Below, piece after piece: positions 37,220-46,906 of a DNA stretch of 64,000 nucleotides. The stretch is from Thermoanaerobacterium sp. RBIITD (GTDB lineage: Bacteria; Bacillota; Thermoanaerobacteria; Thermoanaerobacterales; Thermoanaerobacteraceae), in contig NZ_LT906662.1 of assembly GCF_900205865.1 (NCBI RefSeq), positions 124,001-188,000 of the forward strand, in the 5' to 3' direction. The position numbers and the translations under genes are program-made. Position 1 is the stretch's first letter; each line of letters begins with the position of its first letter. A model generated the notes under the pieces. It worked only from the letters and a program-made list of their open reading frames with translations. It had not been told where the DNA came from and ran no database searches.

Positions 37220-37386
37220 AGCTTCAATTTTTTCTTAAATGTTATTTACTTGTTACATTTAATTATACAACTAACCTTTAAAAGAAAAAGTGTTTAAAAA
37301 ACAATAAAAATGATATACTTAAAACAAATGATAGAGAATTTAATTATAAATTATAATAACAAGTATCAGTTTATCTCTAATTAAAA

Positions 37387-37417
37387 GGCCAGACACATTT
37401 TATTAAATATGTCTAGC
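37387..37417 (-). terminator. Terminator of metY
   Basis: GGCCAGACACATTT pairs with AAATATGTCTAGCC (one G-T wobble and one mismatch) around TATT. On the minus strand TTTTAATTAGAG follows. It lies 48 bases past the metY stop. Confidence 0.7.
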
Positions 37418-37464
37418 CTCCAGTTTTCTAGTCAGCCCTCACTATACCTTTAAATGCATATGAT

Positions 37465-38757
<1,293 letters not shown>

Positions 38758-38852
38758 CTAAATCTCTCCTCTTCATAATTTTAGTTTTAGACAAATTTGA
38801 ATGTTATTCTTTAATTTAATGCACCTCTTTTCGATTTTTTATAGAATATCAA

Positions 38853-39003
38853 AAGCCCTCTTCGATGATGAAGAGGGCTAAATTTACGCCGCTCCTCTCA
38901 TCTTTCAGGTTTCCCTGCAGGATTTGGCACCAGACGCATCAAATGATTGATGTCGGTTGCCGGGTTTCATCGGGCCAGTCCCTCCACCGCTCTTGATAAG
39001 AGG
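38853..39003 (-). promoter_or_regulatory. SAM-I (S-box) riboswitch before metY
   Basis: The minus strand has CTTATCAAGAGCGGTGGAGG, GGCCCGATGAAACCCGGCAA, GGTGCCAAATCCTGCA and GATGAGAGGAGCG, followed by a strong terminator (38853-38879; AGCCCTCTTC with GAAGAGGGCT, then TTTGATATTCT). It is nearly identical to the leader of hom at 13985-14140. SAM binding should terminate metY transcription. Confidence 0.97.
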
Positions 39004-39167
39004 TTTTAATATTCTTTTTTAAATTTATTGATATAAATATTATCACTTTAAATTAATAATGTCAATAGGTATTCTTGGTTTTTTTTACCTCATGATTATT
39101 CTTTAAAATATATACTGCTTCTAAAGGAACCACATCTATTTTACAATCTTTTAATGCTTTCTTCTAC

Positions 39168-40088
39168 TTAAAATCTATATAAATTTTCACTAAAATACCT
39201 ATCAGATCTATCAGGAAATACTACAACTATATTTTTTGATTCTTTTTGCTTATTTGCCTGTTTTATAGCCGCAGCAAAAGCAGCACCTGATGATGATCCA
39301 ATAAATAAGCCTTCTTTTCTTGCAAGTTCGTTTACGTAATAAAAGGCTTCATCATCAGTTACCTTTTCAACATCATCTATTAAGCTTACATCCATAGTAT
39401 CAGGTATAAAGTCATTACCTATGCCCTCTATTTTATAGCATTTTACTATATCTCCACCACCGATTATTGAACCAATAGGATCAGCAAGCACACCTTTTAT
39501 TTTAGGATTCTTCTCTTTTAAATATTTAACTACACCTGTGAACGTTCCACCAGTACCTGCTCCAGCAATAAGTATATCTACATTTCCATCCAAAGCATCA
39601 TATATCTCTGGTCCTGTTGTTTCATAATGAGCCCTTACATTTGACATATTTTTAAACTGGTTTGGTATAAATGAGTCTTTAATTTCCTTCGCTAATTCAT
39701 ATGCTTTATCCATCGCTCCTTTCATTCCAAGCTCTTTAGGCGTATTAACTATTTCAGCACCTAAAGCTTTCATTAGTATCTGTTTTTCTACTGAAAATTT
39801 AGTTGGTACTACAAATATGACTTTATAACCTTTATTCAATAATGCAAGTGCAAGACCAATGCCTGTATTCCCAGCAGTAGGTTCGATTATCGTTGAACCT
39901 TTTTTTATTAATCCCTTATCTTCAGCATCTTTTATCATATAATAGCATGTTCTATCTTTTACAGAGCCACCAGGGTTCATATTTTCAAGTTTAGCAAAGA
40001 TGTTTACATATGAAGGTATATCAAAATGAGTTATTTTTAGAAGTGGTGTATTGCCAATTAAATCACTGATTTCCTCTGCATATTCCAT
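39168..40088 (-). CDS. mccA: Cystathionine beta-synthase/cysteine synthase family protein (MccA-like)
   Basis: A fold-type II PLP enzyme of 306 aa. Motifs: LIGNTPLLKI, LENMNPGGSVKDRTCYYMI with the PLP lysine, EPTAGNTGIGLALAL, GAGTGGTFTGVVKYLKEKNP and LFIGSSSGAAFAA. It could be a plain cysteine synthase, but its place directly after a cystathionine lyase gene and a YrrT-like methyltransferase gene mirrors the Bacillus yrrT-mtnN-mccA-mccB operon, where MccA joins homocysteine and O-acetylserine to cystathionine. The stop of mccB and the ATG are 4 bases apart. Confidence 0.88.
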   Translation of the reverse strand: MEYAEEISDLIGNTPLLKITHFDIPSYVNIFAKLENMNPGGSVKDRTCYYMIKDAEDKGLIKKGSTIIEPTAGNTGIGLALALLNKGYKVIFVVPTKFSVEKQILMKALGAEIVNTPKELGMKGAMDKAYELAKEIKDSFIPNQFKNMSNVRAHYETTGPEIYDALDGNVDILIAGAGTGGTFTGVVKYLKEKNPKIKGVLADPIGSIIGGGDIVKCYKIEGIGNDFIPDTMDVSLIDDVEKVTDDEAFYYVNELARKEGLFIGSSSGAAFAAAIKQANKQKESKNIVVVFPDRSDRYFSENLYRF

Positions 40089-40092
40089 AGTT

Positions 40093-41229
40093 TCAACCCC
40101 TTATCGCATTTTTTAAATCATCAATTAAATCCAGATAATTCTCAAGTCCAACTGATAGTCTTACTAGCTTATCGGTTATGCCGAGTTTCAATCTTTCTTC
40201 CTCTGGTATAGACACATGTGTCATTTTTACTGGATATGAAATTAAGCTTTCGTATCCACCAAGACTTTCAGCAAGTGTAATTAGTCTTACATTATTTAAT
40301 AATTTTAATGCCGTATCTTTATCTTTTAACTCAAATGAAATCATGCCTCCAAAGCCGTCCATCTGCTCTTTTGCAATATCATATCCTGGATGTGTAGGTA
40401 AACCTGGATAATAAACTTTTTCTACCTCTGGCTGTTTCAAAAGCCAATTTGTGATTTCTTTCGCATTTTGCTCATGTCTTTCCATTCTGACACTAAGAGT
40501 TTTTATTCCCCTAATCACAAGATAAGAATCCTGCGGTCCTAAAATACCACCAATTGCATTTTGCAGAAAATGAATTTTATGAGCTAATTCTTCACTATTA
40601 ACAACAACAAGGCCTGCCACAACATCGCTATGGCCCCCAAGGTATTTTGTTGCACTATGAACAACTATGTCTGCACCTAATTCAATAGGTCTTTGGAAAT
40701 ATGGCATCATAAAAGTATTATCAACTATCGAAAGTATGCTATATTCTTTAGCTATTCTTGAAATTTCTCTGATATTTGTAATTGTCATAAGAGGATTTGT
40801 AGGTGTTTCATAAAATATTGCCTTTGTATTTTTTGTTATGTTTTTTATAACATTTTCTTTCGAGGATGTGTCAATAAATTTTGACACTATACCGAGTCTT
40901 TTAAATACTTTATCAAGTACCCTGAATGTTCCTCCATAAACATTATTTGAAACTATTACCTCGTCACCAGCATTAAAAAGCATCAAAACTGTTGATATTG
41001 CTGCCATGCCAGATGCAAAGGCAAAACCACCCTTTCCACCCTCTAGATCATTTATCAGCTTTTCTAATGATTCTCGTGTTGGATTACCTGTTCTTGAATA
41101 CTCATAACCTCTATCTTTTCCTACAGCATCCTGTTTAAATGTCGATGTTTGGTATATAGGCGTTGATACTGCACCTGTTCTTTCATCACCAAATATACCT
41201 CCATGAATTAATATTGTCTCTTTCCTCAT
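40093..41229 (-). CDS. mccB: Cystathionine gamma-lyase/homocysteine gamma-lyase (MccB-like)
   Basis: A PLP enzyme of 378 aa of the Cys/Met metabolism family. TILIHGGIFGDERTGAVSTP, YEYSRTGNPTRESLEKLIND, VVHSATKYLGGHSDVVAGLV (PLP lysine) and SLGGYESLISYPVKMTH are all typical of the gamma/beta-lyase group. In the reverse transsulfuration route it splits cystathionine to cysteine. It lies between the methyltransferase and mccA genes on one transcript. A beta-lyase activity (MetC) cannot be excluded by sequence alone. Confidence 0.88.
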   Translation of the reverse strand: MRKETILIHGGIFGDERTGAVSTPIYQTSTFKQDAVGKDRGYEYSRTGNPTRESLEKLINDLEGGKGGFAFASGMAAISTVLMLFNAGDEVIVSNNVYGGTFRVLDKVFKRLGIVSKFIDTSSKENVIKNITKNTKAIFYETPTNPLMTITNIREISRIAKEYSILSIVDNTFMMPYFQRPIELGADIVVHSATKYLGGHSDVVAGLVVVNSEELAHKIHFLQNAIGGILGPQDSYLVIRGIKTLSVRMERHEQNAKEITNWLLKQPEVEKVYYPGLPTHPGYDIAKEQMDGFGGMISFELKDKDTALKLLNNVRLITLAESLGGYESLISYPVKMTHVSIPEEERLKLGITDKLVRLSVGLENYLDLIDDLKNAIRG

Positions 41230-41241
41230 CCTAAATCCTCC

Positions 41242-41877
41242 TTATTTTTTCGTTCCTTTTGCTATAAATATTCCTGTTTTTGCTGTCTCTCCTTTAGAAG
41301 ACTTTGCAGTTGCATAAAGGTCTGTTTCTTTTACAAGTATTTCTTTAAAGTTACTACGAATGAGCCATTTTTCTATATCTCCTAAATTAAATCCAAGCCA
41401 CCTGTCATACATTTCAAATCTTGCCCATTCGTTATTGTGCTTCATTACATCAGTTATTACTAAGCTGCCACCATATTTTAAAATCCTGTGAATTTCCATA
41501 ATTCCTTTAAATGGATTTTCCACATGATGTAAAGCCATATTTGTAAATACAATATCAATAGAGTCATCAATAATGGGTATTTCTTCCATACTTCCCTTTA
41601 AAAAAATCATGTTATTAATACCAAGTTTATCAGCTGTTTGTTTTGCACATTTAAGCATTTGCTCTGAAACATCTATACCAATAACCGTTCTTGCATATTT
41701 TGATAGTTCTAAGGCCATAAAGCCGGACCCTGTACCGATATCAGCGACAGTAAAATCATTCTTTCTTTTTAACTTTGATAGCTCAATTGCAATGTTGCGA
41801 ATATCATCGTCAAAGTATTTTTTTCTTATATCATCCCATTCTTTAGCTATACTGTTAAAATAATTAATAGAATCCAT
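41242..41877 (-). CDS. yrrT: Class I SAM-dependent methyltransferase (YrrT-like)
   Basis: About 211 aa. It begins MDSINYFNSIAKEWDDIRKK and has the SAM-binding motif I VADIGTGSGFMALELSKYA, motif II VIGIDVSEQMLKCAK and motif IV VFTNMALHHVENPFKGIMEI. The frame is open for 51 codons upstream, but AAGGAGG eight bases before the ATG at 41877 fixes the start. As first gene of the mcc operon it matches YrrT, thought to turn SAM into S-adenosylhomocysteine on the way to homocysteine. The nucleosidase gene (mtnN) usually next to it is absent. Confidence 0.82.
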   Translation of the reverse strand: MDSINYFNSIAKEWDDIRKKYFDDDIRNIAIELSKLKRKNDFTVADIGTGSGFMALELSKYARTVIGIDVSEQMLKCAKQTADKLGINNMIFLKGSMEEIPIIDDSIDIVFTNMALHHVENPFKGIMEIHRILKYGGSLVITDVMKHNNEWARFEMYDRWLGFNLGDIEKWLIRSNFKEILVKETDLYATAKSSKGETAKTGIFIAKGTKK

Positions 41878-42018
41878 AAAAATGTCCTCCTTAATTACAA
41901 GTAAATTGATTGGATTACTTGGTTTTAATATTAAAATAACACTATGATTTAAAATTGTCAATAGAAATTTCAAATTAGTTTTTGATTTATAGATATAGCA
42001 AAAATTTAATCGAAGGCA

Positions 42019-42047
42019 CTGTACAAACATAAAAATTATGCTATAAT
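42019..42047 (+). promoter_or_regulatory. Probable promoter of the thiamine operon
   Basis: A perfect TATAAT (42042-42047) lies about 24 bases before the TPP aptamer, with CTGTACA some 16-17 bases upstream as a weak -35 box. Confidence 0.6.
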
Positions 42048-42067
42048 ATTTTTATAATTTAATAACT

Positions 42068-42207
42068 TGTCTGGGGAGCTGGGGGAATTAGCCCGGCTGA
42101 GAGTTAGCAGCGAATCTCTGCTATGACCCATAACCTGATCTGGATAATGCCGGCGGAGGGAGTACAATGTAAATTAAGTGCGCTAATCCAGTGCACTTTT
42201 TTATTTT
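42068..42207 (+). promoter_or_regulatory. TPP riboswitch (THI element) with terminator
   Basis: The aptamer shows GGGGAGCTGGGG, GGCTGAGAG, ACCCATAACCTGATCTGGAT and AATGCCGGCGGAGGGA, all THI-box hallmarks. An intrinsic terminator follows (42176-42205; AAGTGC and GCACTT, then TTTTATTTT). Thiamine diphosphate should switch off thiD-cytX-thiM-thiE. Confidence 0.97.
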
Positions 42208-42240
42208 GCTTAGCCGGCAAAATTAAAGGAGGAATTCATT

Positions 42241-43050
42241 ATGAAAAAGGTACTTACTATTGCAGGCTCTGACAGCATAGGTGGTGCAGGAATAGAAGCA
42301 GATTTAAAGACGTTTTGCGCCCTTGGCGTATACGGTATGTGCGTCATTACGGCAGTGACAGCGCAGAATACTGTTGGAGTTTTTGATGTGAGGGAGATGG
42401 ATGCTGATATCATCAAAAAGCAGATAGACTGTGTCTTTGATGACACAGAGGTGGATGCCGTAAAGATCGGTATGGTGTCAAGTGAAGAGATTATTGATGC
42501 TATTGCGTCATCTCTCAGCAAGTGGAATCCTAAGAATGTTGTATTAGACCCTGTCATGATATCGAAAAGCGGATATTACCTTCTGAAAAAAGATGCCATA
42601 GACGCTTTAAAGACAAAGCTTTTGCCTATGGCAGACATAATAACGCCAAATATACCAGAAGCATGTGAACTCACCGGAATGAATATTGAGGGAATTGAAG
42701 ACATGAAGGAGGCTGCAAAGAAAATCATCGACATGGGTGTAAAAGCTGTCGTCGTAAAAGGCGGTCATTCCGTAGAAAATGCTACTGATGTATTTTACGA
42801 TGGAAATGAATTTTTAAGTTTGCCACAGGAGAGGATCGATACTAAAAATACACATGGGACAGGATGTACGTATTCTTCTGCTATTGCTTCATACCTTGGT
42901 AGAGGATTAAGCTTGAAAGATGCAATAATAAACGCTAAAAGTTATATAACGGAAGCTATAAAAAATTCTTTAGAGATAGGTAAAGGAGTAGGACCTGTAG
43001 GACATTTAGTAGATCTTTACAGGAAAGCAGGCATAGACTATGAATATTAA
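42241..43050 (+). CDS. thiD: Hydroxymethylpyrimidine/phosphomethylpyrimidine kinase
   Basis: A ribokinase-fold enzyme of 269 aa that phosphorylates HMP to HMP-P and HMP-PP. AGSDSIGGAGIEADLKTF, GVYGMCVITAVTAQNT, DPVMISKSGYYLL and TKNTHGTGCTYSSAIASYLG (anion hole and catalytic Asp region) are standard ThiD motifs. The last three codons overlap the start of cytX, and it follows AAAGGAGG. Base composition is a little richer in GC than in the flanking genes. It is the first gene of a thiamine salvage operon. Confidence 0.96.
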   Translation: MKKVLTIAGSDSIGGAGIEADLKTFCALGVYGMCVITAVTAQNTVGVFDVREMDADIIKKQIDCVFDDTEVDAVKIGMVSSEEIIDAIASSLSKWNPKNVVLDPVMISKSGYYLLKKDAIDALKTKLLPMADIITPNIPEACELTGMNIEGIEDMKEAAKKIIDMGVKAVVVKGGHSVENATDVFYDGNEFLSLPQERIDTKNTHGTGCTYSSAIASYLGRGLSLKDAIINAKSYITEAIKNSLEIGKGVGPVGHLVDLYRKAGIDYEY

Positions 43051-44221
43051 AAACTCGACGTTATTTTTGATATGGGCAGGTGCGGCTATATCGATTGCAG
43101 AAGTTTTCACTGGTTCTTATTTCGCACCATTAGGCTTAACTAAAGGGATTTTAAGCATCTTATTAGGTCACATAATCGGTACACTGTTTTTTGCGCTTGG
43201 AGGACTTATGTCTTATAAGGTTAAAGAGCCTGCAATAGAATCCACGAAAGGCGTTTTAGGCGACAGAGGCATGATCTTTATAGGATTTTTAAATGTGCTT
43301 CAATTGATTGGCTGGACGGCTGTTATGATAATACAATCTGCAAAAGCCTTCAATGGTGCTATTGGCATGTCTACTTCTTTAGGGATTTTTATAGTAGGTG
43401 TATCTGTTTTATTGTGGACCTTATTCTTTGACAATGAAGCTTACTGGATAAACAATATTGCTGTTGTACTTCTGTTTATCCTGACTATTTTTGTAGTTGC
43501 ATTTTTAAAAGGTGGGAAAATAGCGTCAGTAACGGGAGACATGAGCTTCAGCGGTGCTGTAGAGCTTGCTGTTGCTATGCCTATATCATGGCTTCCATTG
43601 GTTGGAGATTACACAATGAACAGTAAAGATGGAAAGTCCAGCTTTATTTATACATTTGCAGGATATTTCATAGCAAGCTGCTTTATGTATTTTATAGGAC
43701 TTTATGTGGCTTTGAAAACAGGTGGAAAGGATATAATTTCATATTTTGCATCAATAAAAACAGGGGTTGTGCCGCTTCTCATAATACTCCTATCTACGGT
43801 TACTACGACTTTTATGGATGTTTATTCTGCTGCTGTTTCGACGATTTCCATTGTCAAAGCACGATTAAAAAGAAAAAATCTTCTTGTGGTATATTCGATA
43901 GTAGGTTTGATTGCAGCGTACTTATTTCCAATGGACAATTACCAGAATTTTTTGTACGCCATAGGAAGCGTATTTATCCCGGCATATACGGTGGTATTTG
44001 AAGATTACTTCTTGATGAAAAGTAAAAGCGATAAACTTCTTAATGTACCTGCAGCTATTTCATTTATCGTTGGAGCTTTAACGTATAATTACCTTACATA
44101 TTTCGGCGGATATCTTTCAAAGTGGTTTATTACGCCAACGATAGGTACGATTATTTTGACTGCGATAATATATCCAGTAATTAAATCTTTAAATAAGAGA
44201 GAGGAGAAGATTTATGATTGA
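43040..44221 (+). CDS. cytX: Putative hydroxymethylpyrimidine transporter CytX
   Basis: A protein of 393 aa with about twelve membrane segments, of the nucleobase:cation symporter-1 family. LIWAGAAISIAEVFTGSYFA at the N-terminus, SWLPLVGDYTMNSKDG in the middle (the conserved NCS1 loop) and a GSVFIPAYTVVFEDYF segment later fit CytX. CytX genes sit almost only in TPP-riboswitch operons and are believed to import the pyrimidine moiety. It overlaps thiD and thiM at both ends, consistent with translational coupling. Confidence 0.92.
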   Translation: MNIKNSTLFLIWAGAAISIAEVFTGSYFAPLGLTKGILSILLGHIIGTLFFALGGLMSYKVKEPAIESTKGVLGDRGMIFIGFLNVLQLIGWTAVMIIQSAKAFNGAIGMSTSLGIFIVGVSVLLWTLFFDNEAYWINNIAVVLLFILTIFVVAFLKGGKIASVTGDMSFSGAVELAVAMPISWLPLVGDYTMNSKDGKSSFIYTFAGYFIASCFMYFIGLYVALKTGGKDIISYFASIKTGVVPLLIILLSTVTTTFMDVYSAAVSTISIVKARLKRKNLLVVYSIVGLIAAYLFPMDNYQNFLYAIGSVFIPAYTVVFEDYFLMKSKSDKLLNVPAAISFIVGALTYNYLTYFGGYLSKWFITPTIGTIILTAIIYPVIKSLNKREEKIYD

Positions 44222-45014
44222 AGAAGCAATAAAGGTTTTAGAAAGATTAAAGAAAGAAGTGCCGCTTGTCCACGCTATAACAAACTACGTTGTCATAAAT
44301 GACAATGCCAATGCACTACTTAGTGTCGGGGCATCTCCTGCGATGGTGATGTCACCAGATGAAGCGTATGATTTTACAGCCATTTCAAATGCTTTGTATG
44401 TAAATATAGGCACTATAAATAATGAGACTAAAGAGACAATAATCAATTCTGTAATATCAGCAAAAGACCACAAAAAACCAGTCGTCCTAGATCCTGTAGG
44501 CTGTGCTGCCATAAAAAGCAGAGTTGACTTTGTAAATATGCTTTTGAAAATAGGAGAAATAAGCATTATAAAGGGAAACGGCGGAGAAATAAAGGCTCTA
44601 TCAGGTGAAAGTGCAAATGTGAAAGGTGTAGACTCCCTTGATGACAGCGGAAATGTTGACTCTTGTGTAAAACTTGCAAAGTTAACAAATACGGTTGTTG
44701 TATCGACAGGAAAAGAAGATTATATAAGCGATGGCAGGAGAGTGGTAAAAGTAAATAACGGTACCAACTTATTTACAAAAATAACAGGTGCAGGGTGTAC
44801 GTTAGGTGCAATAATGGCGGCTACATCAGCTTGCAGCGATGACAAAGTGATATCGTCATTGGCAGCTCTTCTTGTTATGAATATATCTGGTGAGTTGGCT
44901 GAGAAAGAGTGCAATACTCCCGGATCATTCAGGACAAAATTTATAGATTATCTATACATTCTAGACTCTGACATGATAAGAAAGTACGCTGATATTGAAG
45001 TATTGGAGGCGTAA
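44214..45014 (+). CDS. thiM: Hydroxyethylthiazole kinase
   Basis: A protein of 266 aa that phosphorylates 4-methyl-5-(2-hydroxyethyl)thiazole for thiamine salvage. VPLVHAITNYVVINDNANAL is the ThiM signature; ASPAMVMSPDEA, VVLDPVGCAA and TKITGAGCTLGAIMAA (catalytic Asp replaced by the family's GAGC anion hole) follow. It overlaps cytX by eight bases and ends two bases before thiE. Confidence 0.96.
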   Translation: MIEEAIKVLERLKKEVPLVHAITNYVVINDNANALLSVGASPAMVMSPDEAYDFTAISNALYVNIGTINNETKETIINSVISAKDHKKPVVLDPVGCAAIKSRVDFVNMLLKIGEISIIKGNGGEIKALSGESANVKGVDSLDDSGNVDSCVKLAKLTNTVVVSTGKEDYISDGRRVVKVNNGTNLFTKITGAGCTLGAIMAATSACSDDKVISSLAALLVMNISGELAEKECNTPGSFRTKFIDYLYILDSDMIRKYADIEVLEA

Positions 45015-45016
45015 AC

Positions 45017-45646
45017 ATGAAAGATTTTGATGTATCTCTTTATTTGGTTACTGACAGAAAGCTTTTGAAGGCTGGTATAGATTTTTACGATGCTGTAGAA
45101 GAGGCACTAAAAAACGGCGTTACTATGCTGCAGCTTAGGGAAAAGGATATTTCATCGAAGGAATTTTATGAGATTGCTGTAAGATTAAAAGATATTGCAG
45201 CAAAATACAGCATTCCTTTTATAATAAATGACAGGATTGATATAGCACTGTCTGTTGATGCAGACGGAGTTCATTTAGGTCAAGAAGATCTGCCATGCAG
45301 CATTGCAAGAAAGATCATGGGAGATGATAAGATAATCGGCATATCTGCTGGATGCGTAGATGAGGCGGTAAAAGCTGAAAAAGACGGTGCTGATTACATA
45401 GGAGCAGGTGCAGTATTCTATACAGGCACAAAGAAAGACATAGGTGAAGCAATAGGGCTTTTGAATTTAAAAAAAATAAAAGAGGCAGTAAATATACCTG
45501 TTGTTGCTATTGGAGGCATAAAATACAGCAATGCACCAGATGTAATGAGGACAGGCGTTGATGGAATATCAGTTGTATCAGAGATAATGGCATCAGACGA
45601 TATAGGTTTTGCCACAAGGCGTTTAAAAGATGCTATATCAAAGTAG
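45017..45646 (+). CDS. thiE: Thiamine-phosphate synthase
   Basis: A TIM barrel of 209 aa joining HMP-PP and thiazole phosphate to thiamine phosphate. MLQLREKDISSKEFYEIAVR, FIINDRIDIALSVDADGVHL, GQEDLPCSIARKIMG, YIGAGAVFYTGTKKD and PVVAIGGIKYSN give every active-site block (diphosphate binding and Mg ligands). It ends the operon; a terminator follows at once. No thiC, thiG or thiS is present, so the operon serves salvage. Confidence 0.96.
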   Translation: MKDFDVSLYLVTDRKLLKAGIDFYDAVEEALKNGVTMLQLREKDISSKEFYEIAVRLKDIAAKYSIPFIINDRIDIALSVDADGVHLGQEDLPCSIARKIMGDDKIIGISAGCVDEAVKAEKDGADYIGAGAVFYTGTKKDIGEAIGLLNLKKIKEAVNIPVVAIGGIKYSNAPDVMRTGVDGISVVSEIMASDDIGFATRRLKDAISK

Positions 45647-45651
45647 GTACG

Positions 45652-45686
45652 AAAAGCACATTCTTTTAGATAGGATGTGCTTTTTT
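45652..45686 (+). terminator. Terminator of the thiamine operon
   Basis: AAAAGCACAT (45652-45661) pairs perfectly with ATGTGCTTTT (45675-45684), running into TTTTTTG. Confidence 0.92.
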
Positions 45687-45751
45687 GTATATACTATTTG
45701 AAATGCGCTAAGAATAAAAATAAACAAATTACTTTAAAAAGGAGTACGAAA

Positions 45752-46774
45752 ATGTTTATTCCTAGGCGTATTATTTTTGAAAAGAATGCTATAGACTATG
45801 AAATAGGACACAATATATACAATTTTTTTAAAGACAAAAAAGAAGTTGAGATTATAGAAATGAAAGGAAATAGGATAAAAGGACATATACCAGGAGACAA
45901 TTTGCGAGATTATTATAAAGAAGGGAAAAATACTTTGGTTGTGGGCATAAAGAAAAAACTGGATTTTCAATCGTGTAAGCCATCAGCTAATTATCAGCTA
46001 CCTTTGCTGTCGGGTTGTGTAGGTCAATGTCAGTATTGTTATCTTAATACAAATTTAAGTGAGAGGCCATACATAAAGGTTAATGTAAACATAGATGACA
46101 TATTTATGTGGGCTAACGACTATATTGAAGCAAGGAAACCTGAAAAGACAATTTTTGAAGGTTCGGCAACATCAGATCCCGTGCCAGTAGAACCATATAC
46201 AAACATTCTAAAATCTGCGATAGAATTTTTCGGCAAAAGCCAAAATGGAAGATTTAGATTTGTCACGAAGTTTACAGATATAGAAACACTGCTTAATATT
46301 GAGCATAATGGACATACAGAAGTGAGATTTAGCTTAAATGCAGAGAAAGTGATAAACGAGTATGAAAAAAGGACTCCATCATTGGATAAAAGATTGGAAG
46401 CCAGCATAAAAATTATTGAATCAGGCTATCCTATGGGTTTTTTAATAGCACCTGTTTTTTTATACGATAATTGGCAAAAAGATTATAAAGAACTATTATT
46501 TAAAATAAAGGAAAGTATACCTGAAAAAACTGCATATCCAATAACATTTGAAATTATCTCGCACAGATACACAGCAAAAGCCAAAAGTGCCATATCAGAG
46601 ATTTTTCCTGAAAATACGCTGCCTATGAATGATGAAGAAAGGGTTTGTAAATTCGGCCAATTTGGCTACAAAAAATTTATGTACAAAAATGATGAGATAA
46701 ATAAAATGAAAGAGTTTTTTACAAAGGAAATAGAGTCAATATTCGCTGACAATGTCATTAAATATATAATATGA
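45752..46774 (+). CDS. splB: Spore photoproduct lyase
   Basis: A radical SAM enzyme of 340 aa that repairs the UV lesion 5-thyminyl-5,6-dihydrothymine in germinating spores. MFIPRRIIFEKNAIDYE opens it; the cluster motif is GCVGQCQYCYLNTNL (CxxxCxxC), then FEGSATSDPVPVEPYT, RFVTKFTDIETLL and VRFSLNAEKVINEYEKRTPS. A cysteine near the end (DEERVCKFGQFGYKKF) matches the hydrogen-donor cysteine. The frame is open to 45677, but AAGGAG before the ATG at 45752 fixes the start. Usually expressed in the forespore. Confidence 0.95.
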   Translation: MFIPRRIIFEKNAIDYEIGHNIYNFFKDKKEVEIIEMKGNRIKGHIPGDNLRDYYKEGKNTLVVGIKKKLDFQSCKPSANYQLPLLSGCVGQCQYCYLNTNLSERPYIKVNVNIDDIFMWANDYIEARKPEKTIFEGSATSDPVPVEPYTNILKSAIEFFGKSQNGRFRFVTKFTDIETLLNIEHNGHTEVRFSLNAEKVINEYEKRTPSLDKRLEASIKIIESGYPMGFLIAPVFLYDNWQKDYKELLFKIKESIPEKTAYPITFEIISHRYTAKAKSAISEIFPENTLPMNDEERVCKFGQFGYKKFMYKNDEINKMKEFFTKEIESIFADNVIKYII

Positions 46775-46807
46775 GTCTAAATATCAAATAAGTTTATAGT
46801 GGATTTT

Positions 46808-46850
46808 AAAAGGCTTCTACACGAAAAAGATTTTTAGTGTAGAAGCCTTT
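46808..46850. terminator. Terminator of splB
   Basis: AAAGGCTTCTACAC and GTGTAGAAGCCTTT form a perfect 14-bp stem with a 14-base loop; it could also act on the opposite strand. Confidence 0.8.
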
Positions 46851-46906
46851 ACTGCCTAAATGGCATAGTCAACCTACATGATTTAGCAGGTGGGGGTTGA
46901 ATTTTT
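46851..46906. other. Small structured intergenic element
   Basis: It contains TGCCTAAATGGCA (a short hairpin), a CTAAAT/ATTTAG pair, and TCAACC ... GGTTGA closing over the middle, ending in a TTTTTTT run. Several alternative pairings are possible, and it abuts the stop of the FTR1 gene. Confidence 0.4.
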
